This document shows, one piece after another, positions 25,174-33,876 of a DNA stretch of 44,878 nt (position 1 is the first letter of the stretch; each line of letters begins with the position of its first letter). This stretch comes from Bacteroidota bacterium. GTDB lineage: Bacteria > Bacteroidota > Bacteroidia > UBA7662. The notes under the pieces were generated by a model. It saw only the letters and a list, made by a program, of their open reading frames with translations, was not told where the DNA came from and ran no database searches. The DNA is taken from positions 1 to 44,878 of the forward strand of contig JAIXRA010000067.1 in the NCBI GenBank assembly GCA_027485465.1, given 5' to 3'. A program made the position numbers and the translations under genes.

Positions 25174-26238
25174 ATGTCCAAAAATAAGATTTATACCGCC
25201 CTTATCCTCCTTTGTTCAGCAATCCTCCTTTATTGGGTATCCCAAAAGACCAAGCCCGGCCTAACCACCGGACCCCTTCCCCAAAGCAAGGTGGCGGTTC
25301 CCACTCTAAGGCCATTCTGGAAGGCTCTTCCCATCCAAACCGGCGAAAACCCAGCGGAATGGCTTGAGCGGCAAAGGAGACAGGATTCCTTGCTCTTTGA
25401 ATTTTTTGTTCAAAAAATCCTCCAAAGCGATCCCGAAACGGTCTATTCCTTGTGGCAGAACCCCGGGGTTGATAGTCTTACCAACGATGTAACGGCTTTT
25501 TGGGGGTCCGATCATCCGGAGGTGGTCCAAGCCAAGCAAGAATTGACCGAATTGCTAGTACGCTATCCTTCCCTGCTCCAAACAGCCGGTGGATTTTCCC
25601 CCGATTCCCTCGCCCCCCTCCCTGTACCGGTCGGTATGGTCGGACTCTTTCAATACCAATGCGTTTTGAGTGACTCCAATCTGTGGATTGGCCTGGACCT
25701 CTTTATGAATGAAAGTTATCGCTATTACCCCACCGTGGATCAGCTCTACCTCTATCAACGTCGGCGAACCCATCCTCGTCACATGCCCATCGCCGTGGCA
25801 CGAACCCTCAGCGAAGACTTGGTAGACCAACTCAACCCCGGATCTTCCACCGGAAAACTCCTCAACCAAATTCTTCGAGAGGGCCGAATCATGGCCTGCC
25901 TTCGACTCTTACTTCCGGAGACCCCCGACAGCCTTTTGCTGGGTTATAACCCCGGCCAATGGAACTGGATTTGCCAAAACGAAACCGATGTCTGGAAAAA
26001 CCTTGTTCGTTCCCAAGCTCTTTTTTCGGAGGACCCCTTGGTAGCGGCTCGCTACCTGAGTGACGGACCTTTTACATCGGGTTTATCGACGGACAGTCCT
26101 CCTGCCCTGGGTCGATTTTTGGGGGACCGAATTATGCAACAGTGGTTAGCCAACCAAAAGCCCCGTAAGGGTTGGATCAAAGCCCTGGGGCAGCCAGAAC
26201 TTATCCTTCAGGAATCGGGGTATCGAGGACGATCCTAA
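25174..26238 (+). CDS. gldB: Gliding motility protein GldB
   Basis: A 354-residue protein recognised by several GldB-type segments: LWIGLDLFMNESYRYYP, LLNQILREGRIMACLRLLLP, LLLGYNPGQWNWICQNE, VWKNLVRSQALFSEDPL, and the near-C-terminal PPALGRFLGDRIMQQWL. Next to nadE is also the position I recall for gldB in Flavobacteria. GldB is required for gliding and T9SS function there. Residues 8-22 form a hydrophobic segment, but the only Cys in it (Cys14, context ILLC) lacks a proper lipobox, so this copy may be a membrane-anchored rather than lipidated form. The usual next gene, gldC, is absent: the stop lies 5 nt from the convergent ktrA stop. Confidence 0.85.
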   Translation: MSKNKIYTALILLCSAILLYWVSQKTKPGLTTGPLPQSKVAVPTLRPFWKALPIQTGENPAEWLERQRRQDSLLFEFFVQKILQSDPETVYSLWQNPGVDSLTNDVTAFWGSDHPEVVQAKQELTELLVRYPSLLQTAGGFSPDSLAPLPVPVGMVGLFQYQCVLSDSNLWIGLDLFMNESYRYYPTVDQLYLYQRRRTHPRHMPIAVARTLSEDLVDQLNPGSSTGKLLNQILREGRIMACLRLLLPETPDSLLLGYNPGQWNWICQNETDVWKNLVRSQALFSEDPLVAARYLSDGPFTSGLSTDSPPALGRFLGDRIMQQWLANQKPRKGWIKALGQPELILQESGYRGRS

Positions 26239-26243
26239 AACCT

Positions 26244-26939
26244 TTAGCGGTTCACCTCGACAAAACGTTCGATATCCTCCCGTTTACCAAGCAAAACCAT
26301 GAAATCAGAGCTGTACAAAATCGTATCTGCACTGGGGACGCCCAAAATATGATACTCATCACGCCGCTCACCTTGATCATTGGAAACCTCGTAGGAACGC
26401 CGCAAAGTAATCAGATTGAGCTTGTAACGGGTTCTTAGCTCGACCTGCAAAACTGTTTTGTTGCAAACCGCTGCAGGGGTTTTGACCTCCACAATTTGAT
26501 AGTCATCCGGTAATTGAAAAACATTTACCAAGTTGGGGTTCAAGAGACGACCAGCTACTGAGATACCCACCTCATCTTCCGGAGAGAGAATTTCGGTAAC
26601 ACCGAGTTTTTCGAGAACACGACGTTGTTGATCGGTTGAGGCCCTGGCAATGATACGCTTTACACCCAATTCAAGCAACGTAACGGTTGTTAACAAGAGA
26701 CCTTCAAAATCCTGACCAATCGCCACAACAACCGCATCCAAATCCTGCACGTTTTGTTCGCGCAATAACTTGAGGTTGGTTGCGTCCATTCGAACCGCAA
26801 AGGCAACATCATCACGCAAAGCGTTGATCGCTTGTTCATCGTTATCAATAACTATGACCTCGGCACCCCGCTGCGCCAGAGTCCTGGCAATGGTGGTTCC
26901 AAAGCGACCTAATCCGATGACACCGAAACGGTTTTCCAT
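26244..26939 (-). CDS. ktrA: TrkA/KtrA-type potassium uptake regulatory subunit (RCK protein)
   Basis: A 231-residue cytosolic gating subunit that binds nucleotides and controls a Ktr/Trk potassium channel subunit. The N-terminal Rossmann RCK_N domain has GLGRFG (residues 9-14), VIVIDNDEQAINAL and DLDAVVVAIGQDFEG. The C-terminal RCK_C domain covers about 140-231 (VEVKTPAAVCNKTVLQVE, DTILYSSDFMVLLGKREDIE). One RCK pair rather than two indicates KtrA rather than TrkA. The membrane partner KtrB is not in the window. The ATG overlaps the udk end by 31 nt, suggesting a udk-ktrA transcript. Confidence 0.9.
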   Translation of the reverse strand: MENRFGVIGLGRFGTTIARTLAQRGAEVIVIDNDEQAINALRDDVAFAVRMDATNLKLLREQNVQDLDAVVVAIGQDFEGLLLTTVTLLELGVKRIIARASTDQQRRVLEKLGVTEILSPEDEVGISVAGRLLNPNLVNVFQLPDDYQIVEVKTPAAVCNKTVLQVELRTRYKLNLITLRRSYEVSNDQGERRDEYHILGVPSADTILYSSDFMVLLGKREDIERFVEVNR

Positions 26940-27571
26940 GATGATAAAGATTGAATATGAGAAGCAAAGACCTCCAAAGCAGGGCCAAAACCCTGGGTAT
27001 TGGTTATGATTAAATCACTTGAATCCCGATAGGGCTCCAGGTAGGCCCTGTAGGCCGGGGCCACATGATGATCCCACTGGTAACGAACAACGTCCTCGGG
27101 ATACCCTCGCTCGGCCAAATCCCGCTCAATCCTGCGGGCCAACATTAATTCTTGAGGGGCATCGATGAAAACTCGAAGATCCAAGAGGTCCGCAATTTCT
27201 CGGTAATGAAAGACGAAGAGTCCCTCAATGACCAACACCGGAGCGGGTTGTACCGTGTGATAAGCCGGCTCGGCCCCTGGACGATTAAAGGTGTACTCTT
27301 TGATACGAACCGAACGGCCTTCGATGAGGGTCTGCAAATCCTGCAGGCAACGGTCCCGGTCCAAGGCGTCGGGTAGGTCAAAATTGACCTCGCCCCTGGG
27401 GTCCCTGGCCTGCATTTCGATCGGGTGGTAATAATGGTCCTGCGATATCACAGCCAACTGCTCCGGCGCAAAACGGGCCGATAGGGCCTTGATAAAAGTG
27501 GTTTTGCCCGATGCACTCCCCCCTACCAAGCCAATGATATAAGGCTTTTGGGGATGAAGGCCGGATTGCAT
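26909..27571 (-). CDS. udk: Uridine kinase
   Basis: It phosphorylates uridine and cytidine in pyrimidine salvage. The P-loop is GGSASGKT (residues 17-24). Other family landmarks are ISQDHYYHP, VNFDLPDALD, the nucleoside-site stretch IKEYTFNRPGAEP, VLVIEGLFVFHY, DAPQELMLARRIERDLAERG and YLEPYRDSSDLIITN. At 220 residues it is of normal length. It lies 42 nt after porX and overlaps ktrA by 31 nt on the same strand. Confidence 0.93.
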   Translation of the reverse strand: MQSGLHPQKPYIIGLVGGSASGKTTFIKALSARFAPEQLAVISQDHYYHPIEMQARDPRGEVNFDLPDALDRDRCLQDLQTLIEGRSVRIKEYTFNRPGAEPAYHTVQPAPVLVIEGLFVFHYREIADLLDLRVFIDAPQELMLARRIERDLAERGYPEDVVRYQWDHHVAPAYRAYLEPYRDSSDLIITNTQGFGPALEVFASHIQSLSSWKTVSVSSD

Positions 27572-27613
27572 TCCGCAAAACTACACCAAAGTCCTCAAAC
27601 CCAAACCCAACCC

Positions 27614-29221
27614 CTAAACCCCTTCTCGGGGCCGAAAAACCGCTAGAGGCACAATGCATTCCTCCAGTGAAATACCTCCGTGCTGAAAGGAATCCCTGTA
27701 GAGGGATGCATACTGATGAAAATTGTTAGGATAACAAAAAAACTGATCCGAACCGGCCAAAATATAGACCGAATTAAGGTGCTTGCGCGGTAATTGAACC
27801 TGCTCGGGTTGTTGAATGGTGTAGACCAAGTCATCCTGAATTTGTAAATTCCGGCCTTCTTTATAACGAAGATTGTTGGACATCTCCCGATCACCACTGA
27901 TGCGCACGGGGTCCTGCACTTTGATCATCCCATGATCGGTGGTTAGAACAAGGGTATAACCCCGAGCGGCGGCTTTTTGTAAATAATCCAAGAGGGGGGA
28001 ATGCTGAAACCAAGAACGCGTTATGGAACGATAGGCGGCTTCATCTTCGGCCAGTTCCTTGATGATATTCATTTCGGACCGAGCATGGCTCAGCATGTCT
28101 ACAAAGTTATAAACCAAGACCTCCAAGGGTTGACTCAAACCTCCGTTTGCATTTTCGAGGCTCTGTTTCGCCTGTGCCAGGGAGGTAATTTTTTGGTAAC
28201 CGTGGGCTGGATTGCGCCCGTTGCGCTTGAGCCATTCCCCCAAGAAAAAAGACTCGTGCATGTTGTGGCTGTGCTCGTCCTGATCCGACCACCAGCGGTC
28301 GGGGTAACGCCTCACGATTTCGGCGGGGGGCATGCCCGCAAAGAGCGCATTACGAGCATATTCTGTGCTGGTTGGTAGGATGGAGTAATAGGTTTCTACC
28401 TCCAATGCTCTGTAAAATTCCCCCAAAATTGGCTCAATAACACGGAACTGATCCAAACGAAAATTATCAATCAACAACAAGAGGACTTTGGGGTATTGGT
28501 CCAGGATCGGAAGCAATTTTCGTTGCAAAAGCTGATGCGAAAGGGTGGGCGCACCCTGTACGCTTTGCGGCTGTTTTGCGGGGATTGCCATACCCTTGGT
28601 GTTCAGGGTTCCGGCAAACCAACTAGCATAATTCTTCTTGATAAATCGAACAAACAATCGATTGGCCTCGGCCTTTTGCATCGCAAAAACCTCTTTCATT
28701 CCCTCGTCTCCCGATTCTTCCAAGTCCAATTCCCATCGCACGAGTCGCTGATACAATTCGGCCCATTGAGCTGCATCCAGTTGATCAGACATGCTCATGC
28801 CCAATTCGCCAAAATCATCGCGATAGGCTTCGTTGGTTTTGCGAGCAACCAGGCGTTTTTGATCGGTTACCTTGAGGATGGCCGATAACAATTGTTTGGG
28901 GTGGACCGGCTTGATAAGGTAATCGGCGATTTTGGAGCCGATGGCTTCTTCCATGAGGAGTTCTTCTTCGCTCTTGGTGACCATAATAACCGGCATCAAA
29001 GGCTTGATCTCCTTGAGGCGGGACAGGGTTTCCAGGCCACTCAATCCGGGCATGTTTTCGTCCAGCAACACCAAATCAAAATCCTCGTCCGCCGCACGTT
29101 GCAAGGCCTCGAGTCCGTTGTTGACCGGAGTGGTACGGTAGCCTTTGCTTTCCAGAAAAGACAAATGAGGCGCGAGCAAATCGATTTCGTCGTCAGCCCA
29201 AAGAATTGAAAGATTGGCCAT
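27614..29221 (-). CDS. porX: T9SS response regulator PorX (receiver plus PglZ phosphatase-like domain)
   Basis: A 535-residue protein with an N-terminal receiver domain (residues 1-125): acidic pocket WADDEIDLL, phosphoacceptor Asp54 in LVLLDENMPGLSG, then VTKSEEE and the invariant Lys in YLIKPVHP. After a helical linker comes a PglZ/alkaline-phosphatase-like domain (about 230-510) with LLLIDNFRLDQFRV, TSTEYARNALFAGMPP and the metal-site motif LTTDHGMIKV. This combination is diagnostic for PorX, which with the kinase PorY controls T9SS genes and has phosphodiesterase activity on cyclic oligonucleotides in Porphyromonas. No porY is present here. It is divergent from the HD/lpx row, with an 80-nt gap. 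Confidence 0.94.
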   Translation of the reverse strand: MANLSILWADDEIDLLAPHLSFLESKGYRTTPVNNGLEALQRAADEDFDLVLLDENMPGLSGLETLSRLKEIKPLMPVIMVTKSEEELLMEEAIGSKIADYLIKPVHPKQLLSAILKVTDQKRLVARKTNEAYRDDFGELGMSMSDQLDAAQWAELYQRLVRWELDLEESGDEGMKEVFAMQKAEANRLFVRFIKKNYASWFAGTLNTKGMAIPAKQPQSVQGAPTLSHQLLQRKLLPILDQYPKVLLLLIDNFRLDQFRVIEPILGEFYRALEVETYYSILPTSTEYARNALFAGMPPAEIVRRYPDRWWSDQDEHSHNMHESFFLGEWLKRNGRNPAHGYQKITSLAQAKQSLENANGGLSQPLEVLVYNFVDMLSHARSEMNIIKELAEDEAAYRSITRSWFQHSPLLDYLQKAAARGYTLVLTTDHGMIKVQDPVRISGDREMSNNLRYKEGRNLQIQDDLVYTIQQPEQVQLPRKHLNSVYILAGSDQFFCYPNNFHQYASLYRDSFQHGGISLEECIVPLAVFRPREGV

Positions 29222-29254
29222 AAGTGGTTTAGGTGATTGATAACGGCCGAAACC

Positions 29255-29262
29255 TAATTTTG
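29255..29262 (+). promoter_or_regulatory. Candidate -7 box (TAATTTTG) ahead of the HD/lpx row
   Basis: TAATTTTG matches TAnnTTTG in the 79-nt gap between divergent porX and the HD gene. A TTG at 29237-29239 stands 15 nt upstream, slightly closer than the usual 17-23. The leader would be about 30 nt. Confidence 0.4.
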
Positions 29263-29300
29263 GTCTAAATTACCGACGCTTTCCTAGACCACCCCGCCCC

Positions 29301-30524
29301 TTGACCAACAAAATCCTCAACGATCCCCTGTACGGCTTTATACGACTGGAGTCCAAGCTGATCCTTCGCCTGATAGATCATCCCCTCTTCCAGCGGCTTC
29401 GCTATATCCGTCAGTTGGGCATGACCTACCTGGTTTATCCAGGAGCCACCCATTCGCGGCTGGCCCATGCGCTCGGTGCCATGCACCTGATGCAAGAGGC
29501 CTTGGATGTATTGGCCCACAAGGGTTACAGCCTCAGCCCCGATGACCGTAGTGCCTGCCTGATGGCCATCCTACTGCACGATCTGGGCCATGCCCCCTTC
29601 TCACATGCCCTGGAGGGCTTCCTCGTTCAGGACATGCCGCACGAAGATATTTCCTTGCTGATGATGCAGGATTTGAACCGATGGTGCGACGGCGAATTGG
29701 AAACCACCTTGGATGTTTTTAGGGGATCCCATGAATTGCCTTTTTTGCACGAATTGGTTTCATCCCAATTGGACATGGATCGATTGGATTATCTCAATAG
29801 GGATAGCTTTTTTACGGGTGTCACAGAGGGCATCATTGGGGTCGATCGCATCTTGCAAATGCTGGATGTGCACCAGGGTCGCCTGGTGGTCGAGCGCAAA
29901 GGCATCTATAGCATCGAAAAATACCTGATGGCCCGCTACCTCATGTATTGGCAGGTTTATTTGCACAAAACAGTTTTGTCGGCGGAGTACCTGATGGGGC
30001 ATATCATGAACCGTGCCCGTCGTGTCCTCGAGCAGGGCCTGGACCTCTTTGTTTCCCCGGATTTGGGCCTATTTCTAAGGCAACCGGTTCGTGGCGACGA
30101 ATTTAGAAGCAACCCTGAACTCCGAGAAGCCTATGCCCGCTTGGACGATTCCGAAATCATGGTTCATGTCAAGACCTGGGCCCGGCGTTCCGAACCCATC
30201 CTGGAGCACCTCAGCCAACAATTAATGACTCGCCGATTGGCCGCCGTCGACTGGTCCTCCGAACCTGTTTCTCTGGACACGGTCCAAGGCTTGGCCCAGG
30301 AAGAGGCTCATCGCTTGGGCTTGGGAGAGGAGGCCTTGGCCTATCTGGCCCATTGCCGGCCGGTCCGCAAAGCCGTGTATTCGGGGGCAGAGTCCCCCAT
30401 TTTGATCAAAGATCGGCAAGGCGTGGTCAGCCCCTTGGACGCCCTTTCGGATCATATTCAGGTGGTGGATTTGCATAGCAAGCACGAGCGATATGCCCTT
30501 TACCGCCCCAAAAACCGCCCTTAG
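29301..30524 (+). CDS. HD-domain phosphohydrolase (SAMHD1/dGTPase-like)
   Basis: A 407-residue HD-superfamily metal hydrolase. The metal ligands are seen in order: His in GATHSRLAHALGAMH, the HD pair in ILLHDLGHAPFSHALEG, and the Asp in SSQLDMDRLDYLNRD. The overall pattern resembles the dNTP triphosphohydrolase/SAMHD1 branch, but substrates of this Bacteroidota family are not established to my knowledge. The start is TTG at 29301 (MTNKILNDPLYGFI), the natural family N-terminus, with no ATG available nearby. It leads the lpxD-lpxC/fabZ-lpxA row, a linkage I recall as common in this phylum, though its role in lipid A synthesis is unknown. Confidence 0.9.
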   Translation: MTNKILNDPLYGFIRLESKLILRLIDHPLFQRLRYIRQLGMTYLVYPGATHSRLAHALGAMHLMQEALDVLAHKGYSLSPDDRSACLMAILLHDLGHAPFSHALEGFLVQDMPHEDISLLMMQDLNRWCDGELETTLDVFRGSHELPFLHELVSSQLDMDRLDYLNRDSFFTGVTEGIIGVDRILQMLDVHQGRLVVERKGIYSIEKYLMARYLMYWQVYLHKTVLSAEYLMGHIMNRARRVLEQGLDLFVSPDLGLFLRQPVRGDEFRSNPELREAYARLDDSEIMVHVKTWARRSEPILEHLSQQLMTRRLAAVDWSSEPVSLDTVQGLAQEEAHRLGLGEEALAYLAHCRPVRKAVYSGAESPILIKDRQGVVSPLDALSDHIQVVDLHSKHERYALYRPKNRP

Positions 30525-30554
30525 GCAAATATTAGGGCCCAACTAGAAGCCTCG

Positions 30555-30571
30555 TCCACCAAAATGGTGGA
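30555..30571 (+). other. Short perfect hairpin between the HD gene and lpxD
   Basis: TCCACCA-AAA-TGGTGGA forms a 7-bp stem with a 3-nt loop, 30 nt after the HD stop and 16 nt before the lpxD start. The following bases (TATTTGCG) are only weakly U-rich, so it could be a weak attenuator or an mRNA-stability element; no function is shown. Confidence 0.35.
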
Positions 30572-30587
30572 TATTTGCGCAATATTC

Positions 30588-31652
30588 ATGAAGTTAAGCT
30601 GCCAAGAGCTCACCACCCTTGTTGAGGGCGTATTGCAAGGCGACCCCCATCGAAGCATTCTGGGTCCGGCCAAAATAGAAGAGGCGGGGCCCAACGAGGT
30701 TACATTTTTGGCCAACTCCAAATACCTTCCGTATGTGGATCGTTGCCGTGCGGGCTTGCTTTTGGTGGAATCAAACCAAGAGCTCCCTTCTCTGGTCTCC
30801 ACCTCCATCTTGCGGGTGGCGGATCCCTACCGAGCCTTTGGACTCATCCTGCAGGCCTTTGAACAACAGCGCCTTTACAGCCCTGGTCTCCACCCCCAGA
30901 GCTGGGTGGACCCCGAAGCGGTCTTGGGCGAAGGCGTAGGAGTGGGTGCGTTCGCGACGGTGGGATCTGGAGCGGTTATCGGAAATGGCACTCGCATCGC
31001 GGCCCATGCCTATGTGGGATCCCGGGTCAAAATTGGACGGGACTGCATCCTTCATCCCGGGGTACGGCTCATGGATGACTGCGAAATTGGCGATCGTTGT
31101 ATACTCTACGCCAATGCCGTGGTCGGATCGGATGGATTTGGCTATGCCCCCAATGCTTCCCAGGTTTATTCCAAAATTCCCCAGGTGGGTCGGGTAATTC
31201 TGGGGAACGACGTCGAAGTCGGAGCCCATGCCACCATTGATCGCGCCACCATGGGGGCCACCGTTGTTGGCAACGGATCCAAAATTGACAATCTAGTCCA
31301 TTTGGCCCACAATGTAGAAATTGGCGAAAACACCGTCATCGCAGCCCAAACCGGAGTATCAGGCAGCACCCGTGTTGGGGCCCGCTGTGTCTTTGGAGGT
31401 CAGGTCGGTGTTGCAGGTCACCTCACGGTAGCCGAAGGCAGCCAGATTGGCGGGCAAACCGGCGTGACCCGGTCCATTGTCGAACCGAATCGCAAATGGA
31501 ACGGAACCCCCCTGATGTCTTATATGGACAACCAGCGCTCCAACGCCGTTTTTAGGCGACTGCCTGACCTGGAGGCGGACCTTCGGCAACAAATAATCAA
31601 CCTTCAAAAAGAAGTGGAGGAGCTCAAAGCCCTACGAACATCCGGTTCCTGA
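30588..31652 (+). CDS. lpxD: UDP-3-O-(3-hydroxyacyl)glucosamine N-acyltransferase LpxD
   Basis: The third step of lipid A synthesis. The N-terminal uridine-binding domain (residues 1-100) has NEVTFLANSKYLPYV and AGLLLV. The rest is a left-handed beta-helix of hexapeptide repeats, for example VGVGAFATVGSGAVIGNGTR. The catalytic His is His241 in NLVHLAHNVEIGENTVIA. Phe-rich GSDGFGYAPN is also conserved. I use the ATG at 30588 (354 residues), which matches LpxD N-termini; the ATG at 30564 lies within the preceding hairpin. It is 33 nt ahead of lpxC-fabZ. Confidence 0.95.
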   Translation: MKLSCQELTTLVEGVLQGDPHRSILGPAKIEEAGPNEVTFLANSKYLPYVDRCRAGLLLVESNQELPSLVSTSILRVADPYRAFGLILQAFEQQRLYSPGLHPQSWVDPEAVLGEGVGVGAFATVGSGAVIGNGTRIAAHAYVGSRVKIGRDCILHPGVRLMDDCEIGDRCILYANAVVGSDGFGYAPNASQVYSKIPQVGRVILGNDVEVGAHATIDRATMGATVVGNGSKIDNLVHLAHNVEIGENTVIAAQTGVSGSTRVGARCVFGGQVGVAGHLTVAEGSQIGGQTGVTRSIVEPNRKWNGTPLMSYMDNQRSNAVFRRLPDLEADLRQQIINLQKEVEELKALRTSGS

Positions 31653-31685
31653 ACCCTCAAAAAAATTTTAAACCCCGATCACCCC

Positions 31686-33083
31686 ATGCCCTCATTGGAT
31701 TACCAAAAAACGCTGGCTCAACCTGTTGTGATGGAAGGCGTAGGCCTGCACAGCGGAGCCCCGGTTCTCATCAAATTTTGTCCCGCTCCCGAAGACACGG
31801 GCTTTGTTTTTCGTCGTACTGATCTTCAACCCGTTGTTGATATCCCGGCCTTGGCCGAATACGTTGTTGAAACCAGTCGTGGTACCACCCTAGGACTTGG
31901 CGATGTCCGAGTTCTCACTGTGGAACATGTTCTTTCAGCCCTGACTGCTTCGGACCTGGACAATGTCATCATTGAATTGGATTCCCCGGAACTTCCGATC
32001 GGCGACGGAAGCGCCCGTCCCTTTATGGACGCCATTGGGAAGGCCGGTCTTCAAAACCAAAACAAGGCACGAACCTACCTTGAGTTAAAGGAGCATTTCA
32101 CCTTCAAGGATGCCGATAAAGGCAGTGAAATCACCCTTTTGCCGGATTCGCATTATCGATTGTCGGTGATGATCGATTTTGACTCCAAGGCCCTGGGACC
32201 CCAACACGCACGATTGGATGACCTGCGTGATTTTGACAAAGAAATTGCCTCCTGCCGGACCTTTTGTTTCCTTCACGAGCTTGAAGAAATGCATCGCCAA
32301 AATCTTATACAGGGCGGGGATCTTAACAATGCCTTGGTCTTTATCGAAAACCCGGTAGCCGATGATCAATGGGAATCCCTCAAAGGCTTGTTTGGGCATC
32401 CAGACCTTCAGCTTCAATCCGCGGGTATCCTGAATCACAAACATTTGTACTTTGACAACGAACCCGCCAGGCACAAACTTTTGGACATGGTCGGGGACCT
32501 TAGTTTGATCGGCCAAAGAATCAAAGGCCATATCGTAGCTCACAAACCCGGACATCAATCCAATGTGGCCTTTGTCCTGGCCCTACGGGAACACATCAAG
32601 CGCTCACCCAAATCCCTTGTCAACCCATCGGGAGACAAACCCAAGGTGGTCTTTGATACCAACCAAATCATGCAGTTTTTGCCACACCGCTATCCTTTTC
32701 TGCTGGTGGACAAGATTACAGAGATTTCGGATACGCATGTTGTTGGCATCAAAAATGTAAGTATCAATGAATCCTTTTTTCAGGGACATTTTCCGGGAAA
32801 CCCGGTCATGCCAGGTGTTTTGACGATTGAAGCCTTGGCCCAAGCCGGAGGTGTCCTTTGCCTCAACTTGATGGATGACCCAGGAGGTTATTGGACCTAT
32901 TTTACGCGCATTGATAAGTTAAAATTCAAAGGCAAGGTCCTACCAGGCGATACCCTTATACTCAAGTTAAACCTAATGGAACCCATTCGAAGAGGAATTT
33001 GCCGCATGGCAGCGACTGCCTATGTTGAGGACCAAAAGGTCGTGGAAGCCGAATTAATGGCCCAATTGGTTCGCAAATCATGA
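31686..33083 (+). CDS. lpxC/fabZ: Fused UDP-3-O-acyl-GlcNAc deacetylase / 3-hydroxyacyl-ACP dehydratase
   Basis: A two-enzyme fusion typical of Bacteroidota. Residues 1-305 are LpxC, the committed zinc deacetylase of lipid A synthesis: zinc ligands His81 (in TVEHVLSAL), His263 and Asp267 (RHKLLDMVGDL), with Glu80 and catalytic His290 (HKPGHQSN). Residues about 322-465 are FabZ, the fatty-acid dehydratase: HRYPFLLVD, then GHFPGNPVMPGVLTIEALAQ with His368 and Glu382. Both active sites are complete. Joining the two activities ties hydroxyacyl-ACP use between lipid A and phospholipid synthesis. The stop overlaps the lpxA ATG by 4 nt. Confidence 0.97.
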   Translation: MPSLDYQKTLAQPVVMEGVGLHSGAPVLIKFCPAPEDTGFVFRRTDLQPVVDIPALAEYVVETSRGTTLGLGDVRVLTVEHVLSALTASDLDNVIIELDSPELPIGDGSARPFMDAIGKAGLQNQNKARTYLELKEHFTFKDADKGSEITLLPDSHYRLSVMIDFDSKALGPQHARLDDLRDFDKEIASCRTFCFLHELEEMHRQNLIQGGDLNNALVFIENPVADDQWESLKGLFGHPDLQLQSAGILNHKHLYFDNEPARHKLLDMVGDLSLIGQRIKGHIVAHKPGHQSNVAFVLALREHIKRSPKSLVNPSGDKPKVVFDTNQIMQFLPHRYPFLLVDKITEISDTHVVGIKNVSINESFFQGHFPGNPVMPGVLTIEALAQAGGVLCLNLMDDPGGYWTYFTRIDKLKFKGKVLPGDTLILKLNLMEPIRRGICRMAATAYVEDQKVVEAELMAQLVRKS

Positions 33084-33856
33084 GCACACTCAGCCACATT
33101 CATCCCAAGGCCAGGATTGGCAAGGGAACGCATATCTCTCCCTTTGTTACCATCGAAGAGGATGTCATTATCGGGGAAAATTGCTGGTTGGGCCCCAACT
33201 GCACCGTGATGAACGGGGCACGCATTGGAGACAAGGTCCAGGTATTTCCGGGCGCAGTTATTTCGGCCCCTCCACAAGATCTCAAATACCGGGGCGAACC
33301 AACCCTCACACGCATTGGAGACCGTTCCATTATCCGAGAATGCGTGACCATTAACCGAGGGACCACCGACCGCAACGAAACCGTGGTGGGCAGGGACTGC
33401 CTGTTAATGGCCTATACCCACGTCGCCCATGATTGCTTGTTGGGGGACCATGTAATTATGGCCAATCTGGCCACCTTGGCTGGGCATATCACTGTTCACA
33501 ATTGGGCCATTCTTGAGGGATTGGTGGCTGTGCAGCAATTTTTAACGATTGGGGAACATAGCTTTGTAGGCGGAGGCAGCTTGGTGCGCAAAGACGTTCC
33601 GCCCTTTGTCAAATGCGCCAAAGAGCCCCTTTCTTTTGCCGGGGTCAATGTAATCGGCCTGCGACGCCGAGGCTACAACGAAAACGAAATCAGGCTCATT
33701 GAAGATGTGTACCGGATCATTTATGTCCGCGGCTATAACATAACACGGGCCCTTGAGCAGGTCGAAATCGATGTGGCTCCTTCCAAACTCAGGGACCGTA
33801 TTCTTCAATTTGTTCGACATTCCAGCGCTGGGGTGATTCGGGGCATGCTTGAATAG
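33080..33856 (+). CDS. lpxA: UDP-N-acetylglucosamine O-acyltransferase LpxA
   Basis: First enzyme of lipid A synthesis, a trimeric cytosolic acyltransferase. The 258 residues show the hexapeptide-repeat helix (HPKARIGKGTHISPFVTIEE, VIIGENCWLGPNCTV) and the active site MAYTHVAHDCLLGDHVIMAN with catalytic His117, then ATLAGHITV. The C-terminal helical domain starts at RRRGYNENEIRLIEDVYRI. It overlaps lpxC-fabZ by 4 nt and precedes an ABC ATPase gene by 20 nt. The gap after it begins with a run of nine T right after the stop. Confidence 0.96.
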   Translation: MSTLSHIHPKARIGKGTHISPFVTIEEDVIIGENCWLGPNCTVMNGARIGDKVQVFPGAVISAPPQDLKYRGEPTLTRIGDRSIIRECVTINRGTTDRNETVVGRDCLLMAYTHVAHDCLLGDHVIMANLATLAGHITVHNWAILEGLVAVQQFLTIGEHSFVGGGSLVRKDVPPFVKCAKEPLSFAGVNVIGLRRRGYNENEIRLIEDVYRIIYVRGYNITRALEQVEIDVAPSKLRDRILQFVRHSSAGVIRGMLE

Positions 33857-33876
33857 TTTTTTTTTGATTTTGTTCC

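Noticed and set aside
33857-33865. T9 run after the lpxA stop as an intrinsic terminator
   Set aside because: No stable stem immediately precedes it; the following ABC gene starts 11 nt later on the same strand. It could be a promoter or slippage site, but no evidence supports either.
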